Assembly: GCF_001426945.1 (NCBI RefSeq) | Contig: NZ_LMFS01000001.1 | Span: forward strand, 475,412 to 539,411 | Reading direction: 5' to 3' | Source of the DNA: Pseudolabrys sp. Root1462 | GTDB taxonomy: Bacteria > Pseudomonadota > Alphaproteobacteria > Rhizobiales > Xanthobacteraceae | Length of the DNA stretch: 64,000 nucleotides | Part shown: positions 1-8,186 of the stretch, in pieces | Position numbering within the stretch: the stretch's first letter is position 1 | How the letters are laid out: every line of letters starts with the position of its first letter | Translations under genes and position numbers: made by a program | Notes under the pieces: model-generated | What the model was told of the DNA's origin: nothing | The model's database searches: none | The model's input: the letters and a program-made list of their open reading frames with translations, nothing else

Positions 1-340
1 CCGCGGATAGGCCGGCGCCCGAGCCTTCGGCGATGCCCTTATATTTGTCGCGGTCGGCCTCGGCGGTGGCGAGTGATGCGCGCAACTGCGCCATCTGCTG
101 CTCGATATCGCCCTTGCTCGAGGTCTCCATCGACAGGAGTTCGGTAAGCTGTGCGATCTGCGCGTTGAGGCGCTGCAACGCGGTGTCCTTGCCGGAAATT
201 TCCTGTTGCAGGACGAACTGCACGACGACGAAGACGGTGAGGATGAAGACGATGCTCAGGATCAGCGTCGACAGTGCGTCGACGAATCCCGGCCAGTAGT
301 TCATCGATTCGCCGCCACGGCGGTTTCTCGCAAGAGCCAT
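1..340 (-). CDS. OmpA/MotB-like peptidoglycan-binding partner of a proton channel (3' end outside window)
   Basis: The reading frame opens at the ATG at 340 and runs off the left edge, so only about 113 N-terminal residues are visible. They show a short basic start, a WPGFVDALSTL motif, one hydrophobic segment (about residues 20-40) and then a Gln/Glu-rich coiled coil. This is the N-terminal plan of MotB/TolR-type proteins, whose single membrane helix with an Asp (here in the FVDALSTL stretch) joins a proton channel while the C-terminus binds peptidoglycan. The ExbB/MotA-like channel gene lies just upstream on the same strand, which fits a two-gene stator-like unit. The OmpA-like C-terminal domain is not in the window and is inferred from the family. 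Confidence 0.75.
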   Translation of the reverse strand, partial: MALARNRRGGESMNYWPGFVDALSTLILSIVFILTVFVVVQFVLQQEISGKDTALQRLNAQIAQLTELLSMETSSKGDIEQQMAQLRASLATAEADRDKYKGIAEGSGAGLSA

Positions 341-409
341 TGCTATTTCACTCCAACCATCGCGTGCGGTGCCGCGGGCTCGGCGCGACTCCCTCTCTCC
401 TTGGCCCAC

Positions 410-435
410 CCAAAGCCGGATATATCCGGCTTTGG
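410..435. repeat. 26-bp perfect palindrome between channel and partner gene
   Basis: CCAAAGCCGGATA followed by its exact reverse complement TATCCGGCTTTGG, with no loop. It sits in the 151-bp gap between the two genes of the proton-channel unit. It has no T-run, so it could be an attenuator, an mRNA-processing hairpin or a dispersed palindromic element. Confidence 0.85.
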
Positions 436-491
436 CAATTTAGCTGCCCAACTCGGGTAAACACGAGTGGAGTGGGAGAGGGAAAGAACGT

Positions 492-1472
492 TCACCGTTC
501 AACGCGCTCGCGCACCATCACTTCGAGAAGTTTCTTGATCTCGCGCTGTTGCTCGGCCTGGCCATCGACCCAGTCGCGGATCATCTGCTGCTCGGTACGC
601 ATGTGATGGACGAGGCCCTGAATCGCTTCGGCGAGATTGGCCATAGCGATTGAAGCCTGCTTGCCCGATCCGGTCTGCTCGACCGCCTCGCGAAGTTTCT
701 CGACCGCGCTGCGCATTTCGAACGGCATCGTGCTCGGCGCGCCGGTCGGCTCGGCCGAGTAGTCGGACACGGTGGTCGAAAGCCAGTCCTCCAGCTCGGT
801 GTAGAAACGGTTCTGCGCCTGGCTCGATTGCAGATCGAGGAAGCCCAGCACGAGTGAACCGGCGAGACCGAACAGCGAGGACGAGAACGAGATGCCCATG
901 CCCGACAATGGCGCGGCGAGACCGTCGCGCAGTGTGTCGAACATCGAGCCGGCGTCCCCTCCCGTCTTGAGGCCCTGGATGACGGCACCGACCGAACCCA
1001 CGGTTTCGATCAGGCCCCAGAAGGTGCCGAGCAGGCCGAGGAAGACGAGCAGGCCGGTCATGTAGCGGAGGATGTCGCGCGCCTCGTCGAGACGCGTCGC
1101 GATCGAATCGAGGATCGAGCGCATCAACTGCGGCGACATCGCCATGCGGCCCATGCGACTGCCGAGGATGGCGGCCATCGGAGCCAGCAACACCGGCGGA
1201 CGCTCGACCGCGAGGCCGGGATCGGCGAGGCGGAAATTATTGACCCAGGCGATTTCGGGATACAGGCGCGCCACCTGCCGGATCGCCAGTACGATGCCGA
1301 TCAGCAAGACGGCGATGATCACCGCATTGAGGCCGGGATTGGCCATGAAGGCCGTCTGGATTTGTTTGTAGAGCAGGAAGGCAATCAGTCCGCCCAGGAT
1401 GACGAAAATAGCCATCCGGAACAGGAATATGCGCGGCGACGACAATTTCAGCGGGTCAACGTCTTTGGCCAT
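492..1472 (-). CDS. MotA/TolQ/ExbB-family proton channel protein
   Basis: A predicted inner-membrane protein of 326 residues. The first hydrophobic helix is near residues 18-37 and the second near 48-65. A long cytoplasmic segment follows, then two helices: one around LLVFLGLLGTFWGLI and one around MGISFSSSLFGLAGSLVLGFLDL. Those two carry the conserved TolQ/ExbB/MotA channel signature. The C-terminal third is hydrophilic and ends in a basic coiled coil. I chose the ATG at 1472 because AGGA precedes it at normal spacing; a GTG at 1502 would add 10 residues but has a poorly placed ribosome-binding site. It lies directly upstream of the MotB-like gene, so the two probably form a proton-driven envelope complex distinct from tolQR at 31 kb. 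Its cargo or function is unknown. Confidence 0.82.
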   Translation of the reverse strand: MAKDVDPLKLSSPRIFLFRMAIFVILGGLIAFLLYKQIQTAFMANPGLNAVIIAVLLIGIVLAIRQVARLYPEIAWVNNFRLADPGLAVERPPVLLAPMAAILGSRMGRMAMSPQLMRSILDSIATRLDEARDILRYMTGLLVFLGLLGTFWGLIETVGSVGAVIQGLKTGGDAGSMFDTLRDGLAAPLSGMGISFSSSLFGLAGSLVLGFLDLQSSQAQNRFYTELEDWLSTTVSDYSAEPTGAPSTMPFEMRSAVEKLREAVEQTGSGKQASIAMANLAEAIQGLVHHMRTEQQMIRDWVDGQAEQQREIKKLLEVMVRERVER

Positions 1473-1682
1473 AAGCGTCCTGGGCTTGTTCTTGGGCGTC
1501 ACGCCTCAATAGGGGTCAGGGCCTGCCGGCCGATTCCGGCACCGGAAACTGCCATCCAATATGGCACAGACTGGTGACAAGCGAAATTAATCCCCGTCCG
1601 GAACCGGCGGGGTTAGAACTCGCGATTGGGTTGAAATTGCGGTGCGTTCTTGTCCGCCCGCGCCGCGGCGGGCAGGGGCCAA

Positions 1683-2471
1683 TCAGAGGCTTTTGAGGAC
1701 CCGGACGATTTCCTTGCGGATCGTATCGTTTCCGGCCGCGACTTCGCCGACGTCGAGCATGGCGTCGCCGCCGTCGCAATCGGTGACGAAACCGCCGGCT
1801 TCGCGCACCAGGATGATACCGGCGGCGACATCCCAGGCGCTCAGGCTGCGTTCCCAGTAACCGTCGAAGCGGCCGGCGGCGACGAACGCGAGGTCGAGCG
1901 CCGCGGCGCCGAAACGGCGCAACCCGGCAACCTGATCGAGCATGGCGCCGGTCTCGCGCTTCACCGTCGCGTGGTCGCCGTGGCCGAGGTGGGCGAGCCC
2001 GCAGGCCAGCACCGCCTCGCTCAAGTTCTTGCGGCCGGCGACACGGATGCGGCGATCGTTGAGGAAGGCGCCCTTGCCTTTCTCTGCAATGAACAGCTCT
2101 TCGGTGATCGGATTATAGACAAGGCCCGCGACGATGGCGCCTTCGCGCTCCAGCGCGACCGAGATCGCGAACTGCGGAATGCCGTGCAGGAAATTGGTGG
2201 TGCCGTCGAGCGGATCGACGATCCAGCGGTGCGTTTTGTCGTCGCCTTCGCGGATGCCGCCTTCCTCGCCGAGAAAGCCGTAGCCGGGGCGCGCCTTGGT
2301 AAGTTCGGCATAGAGCGCTTCTTCGGCCTTGCGGTCGGCGGCGGAAACGAAGTTGGCCGGGCCCTTGAGCGAAACCTGCAGGTTCTCGACTTCGCCGAAA
2401 TCGCGCTTGAGCGAGCGCGCGGCCTTGCGGGCGGCGGCGATCATGACATTGAGCAAAGCGGAGTGGTGCAT
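1683..2471 (-). CDS. suhB: Inositol monophosphatase family protein
   Basis: Mg2+-dependent phosphatase of the IMPase/FBPase superfamily; it hydrolyses inositol monophosphate or similar sugar phosphates. At 262 residues it has the usual family length. The metal-site motifs are all present: GFLGEEGG, WIVDPLDGTTNF and, near the C-terminus, SAWDVAAG. I start it at the ATG at 2471 (MHHSALLNVM) because SuhB proteins begin this way; the frame extends 12 codons further to 2507 with no family support. In other bacteria SuhB also acts in rRNA antitermination; whether this copy does cannot be seen. It is a single gene between the channel gene and the Sel1 gene. Confidence 0.9.
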   Translation of the reverse strand: MHHSALLNVMIAAARKAARSLKRDFGEVENLQVSLKGPANFVSAADRKAEEALYAELTKARPGYGFLGEEGGIREGDDKTHRWIVDPLDGTTNFLHGIPQFAISVALEREGAIVAGLVYNPITEELFIAEKGKGAFLNDRRIRVAGRKNLSEAVLACGLAHLGHGDHATVKRETGAMLDQVAGLRRFGAAALDLAFVAAGRFDGYWERSLSAWDVAAGIILVREAGGFVTDCDGGDAMLDVGEVAAGNDTIRKEIVRVLKSL

Positions 2472-2543
2472 GGCGGGGTCTCTGCCCGGGGGCGCGGTGA
2501 AGGTCAAGCGCGCGGTGGCGGGCCGGTTAAGGCTGGGGTGACG

Positions 2544-3539
2544 TCAGGATTTCGGCTCGACCAGCGTGGACATCCACTTCTTTGCAGCCTTTTCGGCGGC
2601 GTCGCGGACCTGCGGCGTCTGTTTGGCGGCGAAGGCGTCGAGCTCGGGATCGCCGGCGCCGGCCGCCTTGGCGACGATATGCCATTTGATGGCTTCAACC
2701 GGGTCGGCGGGCATACCGCGGCCGGCCATCAGGATACGGGCGAGGCGGTTCTGTGCGATCGGCGAGCCACGGCGGGCGGCGCGCAGGAAGGTATCGGCGG
2801 CCGCGGCTTCATCCTTCTCGGTGCCCTCGCCGTTGAACTGCATGATGGCGAATTCGACCATGGCATCGACATTGCCGGCGATCGAGGCCTTCGCCAGCAG
2901 CAGCGCCGCCTGTTTCGGGTCCTTCGGCACGCCGCGGCCCTGCTTGTACATCACGGCAAGCGCGTATTGCGCTTCAGGATTGCCGGCATTGGCGGCGATG
3001 CGAAACAGTTCGCCGGCCTTGTTGAAGTCCTGCGGGTATTGCTGGCCCTGGAGATAGAGAAGGCCGAGATCGTAGTTGGCGGCGGCGTGGCCGAGCTTGG
3101 CGGCTTCGCCCAGGAGCCTGGCGCCCTCGGCCGGATCGCGTTTGCCGGCGCGGCCTTCGAACGCGAACATGGCGAGCGCGAACAGCGCGTCGCGATCGCC
3201 TTTGGCGGCCGCCATCTTGTACCACTGCGCCGCCTTGGCGTCGTCGCGCGGCACGCCTTGGCCGTTGTCATAGAGCAGGCCGAGCAGCGTCATCGCCGCC
3301 GGGTCGTTGTCCTTGGCGCGCTTGGTTGCTTCGTTGAAGGCGGTGACGAAGAGGCCGCGCTGATAGGCGCCGTAAGCGGCGTCGGTTGCCGCGGTGCTGG
3401 CCGCGGGCGCGTTCGGCAACGGCGAGGGTTGCGGCAGGGGAGCGGTATTGGACGGCGATTTGGTCTGCGCCAAGGCCGGCGTCAGGGCGGGTACGACCGT
3501 CACGAGCGCCGTCAGCAATGCCGCACGCAGCGGCCTCAT
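2544..3539 (-). CDS. Secreted Sel1-type tetratricopeptide repeat protein
   Basis: 331 residues with an N-terminal signal peptide (MRPLRAALLTALVTVVPALTPALA, cleavage after ALA) and a Pro-rich linker. About six Sel1-like repeats follow (residues ~60-290), each with the A..LG.LY..G.GV..D..KA..W pattern. Sel1 repeats are protein-interaction solenoids, so an envelope scaffolding or stress role is likely but unproven. The ATG at 3539 overlaps the stop of the upstream thiE-like gene in an ATGA junction, showing translational coupling. The same frame stays open upstream to 4394, but that part is antisense-type shadow of thiE in another frame. Confidence 0.85.
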   Translation of the reverse strand: MRPLRAALLTALVTVVPALTPALAQTKSPSNTAPLPQPSPLPNAPAASTAATDAAYGAYQRGLFVTAFNEATKRAKDNDPAAMTLLGLLYDNGQGVPRDDAKAAQWYKMAAAKGDRDALFALAMFAFEGRAGKRDPAEGARLLGEAAKLGHAAANYDLGLLYLQGQQYPQDFNKAGELFRIAANAGNPEAQYALAVMYKQGRGVPKDPKQAALLLAKASIAGNVDAMVEFAIMQFNGEGTEKDEAAAADTFLRAARRGSPIAQNRLARILMAGRGMPADPVEAIKWHIVAKAAGAGDPELDAFAAKQTPQVRDAAEKAAKKWMSTLVEPKS

Positions 3540-4198
3540 AACGCGCCCTCGGGCAGCTTGAGATGCGGCGCCAGCGCGGCGATGGCGCGCGCCGGCTCGC
3601 GCCAGATCCAATCGTCGGCATCGTGACCGACGGCGATGAAATCGGCGCCAGCCTCGACCAGGGGGGCCACCTCGTCGAGCGACGCGGCATAGGCGACGCA
3701 GGGCGCTTCGAACACTTCGGCCCACCACGATACCCGCTCGCGGATGGCGTCGAGCGCTGCGCGGTGGCGGTCGGCATCGATCTCGCCGAACATGAGGTAG
3801 TCGCAGCCGGCCTCGGCCGCGGTCATGGCGTCGTGACGGCTCGACAGTTCGCCAGCGCCAACGACCCAATCGGGTTTCAGGACCTCCAGCGCCTCGGTGA
3901 TGGCGTCGATGCCGGAGGCATGCGCGCCATCCGCGCCGGCACGAGCGACCAGGTTCGGATGGCCGTCGATCAGCAGCGCGGCGCCGGCGTCCTGCGCGGC
4001 GGCGGTCAGCGTCTTGATGCGGTTGATCTGGGTGCGCTCGTCGGCTTCGGTGAGGCGCACCAGGACGGCGGCGACGTCGCCGGCAGCGAGCGCCTCGTTC
4101 AGCGCCGGTACGAAGCCCGGGGCATCGGACAGTGGCGGCGTGACCAGGTAGAGACGCGGCTGCGGGCGCGGCTCGGGATTTTTCGGGCGTTGGGCCAT
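3536..4198 (-). CDS. Thiamine-phosphate synthase (ThiE/TenI)-like protein
   Basis: 220 residues with TIM-barrel ThiE/TenI features: RLYLVTPP at the first strand, GAALLIDGHPNLVARAGADG around residue 75-95, and GCDYLMFGE near 135. True ThiE has an HLGQ motif after the DG; here that position reads GAHASG, and the TK-type phosphate-binding stretch is not visible. It may therefore be a paralogue that does not make thiamine phosphate. No other thiamine gene and no TPP riboswitch is visible nearby. The 4-bp overlap with the Sel1 gene makes them an operon. Family assignment is fairly sure; catalytic activity is doubtful. Confidence 0.72.
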   Translation of the reverse strand: MAQRPKNPEPRPQPRLYLVTPPLSDAPGFVPALNEALAAGDVAAVLVRLTEADERTQINRIKTLTAAAQDAGAALLIDGHPNLVARAGADGAHASGIDAITEALEVLKPDWVVGAGELSSRHDAMTAAEAGCDYLMFGEIDADRHRAALDAIRERVSWWAEVFEAPCVAYAASLDEVAPLVEAGADFIAVGHDADDWIWREPARAIAALAPHLKLPEGAL

Positions 4199-4263
4199 GA
4201 CGGTGCCATGCTAGCCTAATCTGGCGGAATAGGGGCGTTACTTGCCCGCAACCGCAGCGGCCA

Positions 4264-5208
4264 TCAAGCGGCGAAATCCACGGCCGTGGTATTGCCGCCG
4301 CAGACCAGCACGGCGACGCGTTCGCCCGGTGCGGGTCGGTAACGGCCCGACAGCAACGCCGCGAAGGCCGCTGCACCGCCTGGCTCGGCCACAACCCGCA
4401 TCACCGACCACAGCGCCGCCTGAGCGCGGCGGATATCGTCGTCGCTGACCAGGACGACCTGGGGATCGACGTAAGCCGAGGCGATGCGGAAGGCGAGTTC
4501 GCCGATGCGGCGGGGCGCCAGACTGTCGGCGGCGATGCCGCCGGTGGGCGCATCGACCGGCCGGCCGGCGGCAAAGGCCGCGTGCAGGGTCGGCGCGTCG
4601 GCCGGCTCGACGGCGACGACTTTCCTGGCCCCGGCAAACCACGCCGCGAGGCCGCCGATGAGACCGCCGCCGCCGACGGCGACGAGTACGGTCGTCGCAG
4701 CGGGTGCATCGGCCTCGATCTCCAGGCCGACGGTGCCTTGACCGCGCAGGGTCTCGACCTGGTCGAACGCGTGCACCTGAAGCGCGCCGGTTTCGGCCGC
4801 TCGCACTTCGCTGGCCGCCAGCGCATCGGCATAGCGGTCGCCGCCAATGACAATGTCGGCGCCATAGCTGCGAATGCGGTCGATCTTGGCCTTCGAGGAA
4901 ATGCTCGGCACGAAGATCGTCGCCGGCACGCCACGGTCCTGAGCGGCGTAGGCGACCGCGGCGCCGTGATTGCCGCCGGACGCGGCGATGACGCCGGTCT
5001 TCGGAACCTCGCGCAACAACAGATTGGCGAAGGCGCCCCGCGCCTTGAACGAACCGGTGTGCTGCATCAGTTCGAGCTTGAGGTCGACCGGCGAGCCGAC
5101 AAGACCGAAGTCGCCGGCATCAACGGTGATCGTCGGCGTGCGGCGAATGAAAGGCCGGATGAGACCTTCGGTGTCGGCGATGTCGTTACGGCTGACGAAC
5201 ATGGTCAT
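4264..5208 (-). CDS. PLP-dependent threonine/serine dehydratase family protein
   Basis: A fold-type II PLP enzyme, probably deaminating L-threonine or L-serine to the 2-oxo acid and ammonia. About 314 residues. GSFKARGAF carries the Schiff-base lysine, ASGGNHGAAVAYAA is the Asn loop that contacts the cofactor, and VGGGGLIGG is the phosphate-binding glycine loop. There is no C-terminal ACT regulatory domain, so it resembles the catabolic or short form rather than IlvA. ATGs at 5208 and 5202 are both possible. It is transcribed convergent to nothing and alone; the thiE-like gene begins 65 bp downstream on the same strand. Confidence 0.85.
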   Translation of the reverse strand: MTMFVSRNDIADTEGLIRPFIRRTPTITVDAGDFGLVGSPVDLKLELMQHTGSFKARGAFANLLLREVPKTGVIAASGGNHGAAVAYAAQDRGVPATIFVPSISSKAKIDRIRSYGADIVIGGDRYADALAASEVRAAETGALQVHAFDQVETLRGQGTVGLEIEADAPAATTVLVAVGGGGLIGGLAAWFAGARKVVAVEPADAPTLHAAFAAGRPVDAPTGGIAADSLAPRRIGELAFRIASAYVDPQVVLVSDDDIRRAQAALWSVMRVVAEPGGAAAFAALLSGRYRPAPGERVAVLVCGGNTTAVDFAA

Positions 5209-5443
5209 CGTAGGTTTGTTCCCGAAAGTTCGCACGATGAATAGCAGATCGGCACGGCGGCAAATATCAAGATTGCCGCGTAAAACATATCACGATGAAC
5301 AGCCATTCATCGGACCGATACTCCGCAGTGCGCAGGGTCTGCCCCCCGGCCGCGTTGAATGACTGGTGGCATTCGTCACCAGAAGAAACGCGGTGCCTGA
5401 TCGTCGAGTTGATCGCGCGCCCTGCATCGGAGGACCTTCGTCC

Positions 5444-5740
5444 ATGAAAACCATATATCTCGCTGCCGCTCTGTTGATTTCGGGCGCGGTCATCTCGACC
5501 GCGTCGGCGGCACCTGTCGCGCCGATGAGCGGCCTCACGCATCAGGCGCCGGTCATCGACGTGCAGTATCGTCACCGCGACAATCACAACACGCGCCGGC
5601 ACGTGCGGCCCGCGCCGCGCTATCGCGCCGGTCACCGCTACAGCAGCGCGCCGCGTGGCTGGCATCGTTATGGCCGCCGCCCGGGCGACTGGAATCGCCG
5701 GGGGTGTGTGATGGTCGGGCCGGTGTGGTTCTGTCCGTAA
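5444..5740 (+). CDS. Small exported basic protein, unknown function
   Basis: 98 residues. The first 24 form a clear signal peptide (MKTIYLAAALLISGAVISTASA). The mature part is rich in His, Arg and Tyr and ends in a short VMVGPVWFCP tail, a composition seen in many small periplasmic proteins of rhizobia. GGAGGA lies 9 bases before the ATG, and a strong hairpin terminator follows at 5764, so it is a complete single-gene unit. Possibly metal-binding from its His content, which is only inference. Confidence 0.75.
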   Translation: MKTIYLAAALLISGAVISTASAAPVAPMSGLTHQAPVIDVQYRHRDNHNTRRHVRPAPRYRAGHRYSSAPRGWHRYGRRPGDWNRRGCVMVGPVWFCP

Positions 5741-5763
5741 ACCTGACCCTCGGTCATGAAGCG

Positions 5764-5794
5764 AAAAGCCCCGGCTTCGGCCGGGGCTTTTTAT
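5764..5794. terminator. Rho-independent terminator, probably shared by convergent genes
   Basis: AAAGCCCCGG-CTTCG-type stem-loop with a TTTTTATT tail. It lies between the converging small exported protein and the GST and is usable from both sides because an A-run precedes it. Confidence 0.9.
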
Positions 5795-5801
5795 TGAGGA
5801 T

Positions 5802-6434
5802 TTACTTGGGCATCGGGATCGGTCCCATGTCCTTCGGCACCTGGTAGCCCTTCTGCACCGCCGGGCGCGCCGCGATCGCCGTGTACCAGCGCTTCACCTC
5901 GGGGAAGTCGCCCAGATCGACGCCGTGCCATTCGAACCGCGACACCCACGGCCAGATCGAAATATCGGCGATGGAATAGTCGCCGGCGACGTACTCGCCC
6001 TTCACCAGCTGCGTGTTCAGCACCTTGTAGAGGCGCTGCGACTCCTTCAGGTAACGTTCCTCGGCATAGGGCACCTTGCCGGGATTCTGCTTATGGAAGT
6101 GATGCGCCTGGCCGAGCATCGGTCCGAGGCCGCCCATCTGCCACATCAGCCATTCGATCACCTTGTAGCGGCCTTCGCCGGATTTCGGCATCAGCTTGCC
6201 GGTCTTGTCGGCGAGATAGATCAGGATCGCGCCGGATTCCATCAACGACATGCCATTGTCGCTGTCGACGATCACCGGGATGCGGTTGTTCGGGCCGATC
6301 TTTAAAAATTCAGGCTTGAACTGTTCGTCCTTGCCGATGTCCACGGCGTGAACCTTGTACGGCAGGCCGACTTCCTCGAGCATGATGGAGGCCTTGCGGC
6401 CGTTCGGCGTGGTCCAGGTATAAAGATCGATCAC
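5802..6434 (-). CDS. Glutathione S-transferase family protein (YfcG-like)
   Basis: A cytosolic thioredoxin-fold GST of the Nu/YfcG type, likely with disulfide-bond reductase or glutathione-conjugating activity. Translation probably starts at a GTG at 6434: the protein then begins VIDLYTWTTPNGRKASIMLEE, matching the start of YfcG, and GAGGAAA stands 7 bases upstream. It has 210 residues. NRIPVIVD with the cis-Pro and LMESGAI forms the glutathione site; the C-terminal helical domain carries ADISIWPW. It stands alone between two small exported proteins. Confidence 0.88.
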   Translation of the reverse strand: MIDLYTWTTPNGRKASIMLEEVGLPYKVHAVDIGKDEQFKPEFLKIGPNNRIPVIVDSDNGMSLMESGAILIYLADKTGKLMPKSGEGRYKVIEWLMWQMGGLGPMLGQAHHFHKQNPGKVPYAEERYLKESQRLYKVLNTQLVKGEYVAGDYSIADISIWPWVSRFEWHGVDLGDFPEVKRWYTAIAARPAVQKGYQVPKDMGPIPMPK

Positions 6435-6614
6435 GGGCAATTTCCTCGGGTGTTTTGGAACGCGGCGCACGGTAAGACGTTGACCACCTCTCTTCAACGA
6501 CAAACGCCGCACATGAGCCTACGCCGCCGGCAAATCTGCGGAACAGGCGGCGGCCGGCAGCGTTACATCGCCGAAGCTTGATTACATCATTTGACGCTGA
6601 TGAGGAGGCGACCC

Positions 6615-6902
6615 ATGAAGATGTCCGTTATCGCTCTCGCCCTGACCGCGACCGCGTTCGGCGCGATGTCCGCCAATGCCCAGACCACCGTTATCACCAC
6701 CGAAAAGCCGGCCGTGACCGTGACGCCGGACACCTCCACCACGGTGACGACCAAGGAACGTACCGGCCCGCTCGGCCTCGACAGCAAGACCACGACGACG
6801 ACCACCGGCTCCGGCGTTACGACCGACTGCACGTCGAAGACCGTGCACAAGGACAGCGCGTTCGGCGGCTCGAAGACCGTCAGCAAGACCGACTGCCCGT
6901 AA
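6615..6902 (+). CDS. Small threonine-rich exported protein, unknown function
   Basis: 95 residues. A signal peptide (MKMSVIALALTATAFGAMSANA) is followed by a mature domain made almost entirely of Thr, Val, Lys and Ser, with TTTTTTGSG in the middle and two cysteines (DCTSK and the C-terminal TDCP) that could form a disulfide. GAGGAGG lies just before the ATG at 6615 and a terminator at 6954 follows. No family recognised; related small Thr-rich proteins occur in rhizobia as hypothetical proteins. Confidence 0.72.
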   Translation: MKMSVIALALTATAFGAMSANAQTTVITTEKPAVTVTPDTSTTVTTKERTGPLGLDSKTTTTTTGSGVTTDCTSKTVHKDSAFGGSKTVSKTDCP

Positions 6903-6953
6903 AGTCAGCGCGGCCGCGCTCGGCGATTACGAGCGCGGCTGGCGTGTAGAAGA

Positions 6954-6983
6954 AAAGGCCGCCCGATGTGGGCGGCCTTTTTA
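6954..6983. terminator. Rho-independent terminator between convergent genes
   Basis: AAAGGCCGCCC-GATGT-GGGCGGCC followed by a T-run; lies between the Thr-rich protein gene and fba, which converge. Confidence 0.9.
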
Positions 6984-7035
6984 TTATTAAGCGGCATTGC
7001 GAGATCCGGGTGCTGCGCTACGCCCGGGACAAGCG

Positions 7036-8058
7036 CTACGCTGCCTTCTCCATGTCCTTCTTCCACTCACCCTTGGCGGCCAGCGAGTTCATCTTGGCGC
7101 GGTGGGTGAAGGCGGTCTGCGCGGCGGCGACGTTCGCCGCCTTGCCGGACCAGGCCTTCTGCGGCGCGGCCTGCAGCGCGCGGCCGTAGGAGAAGGTCAG
7201 GTTCCAGGGCAGGTTGCCGATCTTGTTCATGGCGTCGAGATGCGCCGTCGCTTCTTCATCCGACTGGCCGCCGGACAGGAAAGCGATGCCGGGCACGGCG
7301 CCGGGCACGCAAGCCTTGAGCAGCTTCACGGTCTTCTCGGCGACTTCCTGGACCGAAGACTTCTTCGCCGATTTCTTGCCGGCGATCGCCATGTTCGGCT
7401 TCAGCACCATGCCCTCGAGCGCGACGCGCTGATAGTACAGTTGCTGGAAGGTCTCCTTCAGCACGAACTCGGTGACCTCATAGCAGCGGTCGATGTCGTG
7501 ATCGCCGTCCATCAGGACTTCGGGCTCGACGATCGGCACGATCTGGTTCGCCTGGCACAGCGCGGCGTAACGGGCGAGCGCGTGGGCGTTGGTGTGAATC
7601 GCGGTGTAGCTCGGGATGCCGGCGCCGATATCGATCACCGCACGCCACTTGGCGAAGCGCGCGCCGGCTTCGTAATACTTCGGCAGGCGATCGGGCAGTT
7701 TGTCGAGGCCGGCGGTGATCAGTTCGCCCGGGCAGTTCGGCAGCGGCTTGGTGCCTTCATCGACCTTGATGCCTGGGATCGAGCCCATCTGCTCGATGAT
7801 CTTCACCAGCGGCGTGCCGTCCTTGGCCTTCTGCCAGATGGTCTCGTCATAAAGGATGACGCCCGAGATGCAGTTCTTCATCGCCTCGGCGGTGCGGAAC
7901 ATCAGTTCGCGATAGTCGCGACGGTTGTCCTCGGTGTTCTCGGTGGCGATGGCATCGAAGCGCTTCTTGATGGTGCCGGTCGACTCGTCGGCGGCGAGGA
8001 TGCCCTTGCCATTCGCGGTCATGGCGACGGCGACTTTGTTCAGGTCAGCGAGATTCAT
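7036..8058 (-). CDS. Class I fructose-bisphosphate aldolase
   Basis: Cleaves fructose-1,6-bisphosphate to glyceraldehyde-3-phosphate and dihydroxyacetone phosphate through a Schiff base. 340 residues from the ATG at 8058, which is preceded by GAGGGGAGA. GKGILAADES near the N-terminus and MVLKPNM with the Schiff-base lysine at about residue 220 identify the eukaryote-like class I family rather than the zinc class II enzyme. It is last in the cluster tkt-gap-pgk-fba, all on the minus strand, which supplies glycolysis, gluconeogenesis and the non-oxidative pentose phosphate pathway. Confidence 0.95.
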   Translation of the reverse strand: MNLADLNKVAVAMTANGKGILAADESTGTIKKRFDAIATENTEDNRRDYRELMFRTAEAMKNCISGVILYDETIWQKAKDGTPLVKIIEQMGSIPGIKVDEGTKPLPNCPGELITAGLDKLPDRLPKYYEAGARFAKWRAVIDIGAGIPSYTAIHTNAHALARYAALCQANQIVPIVEPEVLMDGDHDIDRCYEVTEFVLKETFQQLYYQRVALEGMVLKPNMAIAGKKSAKKSSVQEVAEKTVKLLKACVPGAVPGIAFLSGGQSDEEATAHLDAMNKIGNLPWNLTFSYGRALQAAPQKAWSGKAANVAAAQTAFTHRAKMNSLAAKGEWKKDMEKAA

Positions 8059-8086
8059 CAGTCGTCTCCCCTCACTCTTTAAGCTC

Positions 8087-8122
8087 ATTCCGGGGCCGCG
8101 AGTGAAACGAGCGAACCCGGAA
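8087..8122. repeat. Extragenic hairpin repeat (ATTCCGGGG family)
   Basis: ATTCCGGGG ... CCCGGAAT arms around a 19-base interior in the pgk-fba gap. The same arm sequence recurs at 17063 and 17945, so this is a dispersed palindromic element, not a gene-specific site. Confidence 0.75.
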
Positions 8123-8186
8123 TCCAGATACAAACCGTGCCGCCGGATTCGGATCGCCGCGACGCGGCGTCCGAAACGACCGTCGG

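Noticed and set aside
1650-3626. 658-codon open frame on plus across suhB and the Sel1 gene
   Set aside because: It is the antisense of real minus-strand genes with clear family motifs; high GC keeps the complementary frame open. No motif and no ribosome-binding site support it.
4199-4263. TPP riboswitch before the thiE-like gene
   Set aside because: The spacer is too short and lacks the THI-box CTGAGA motif.
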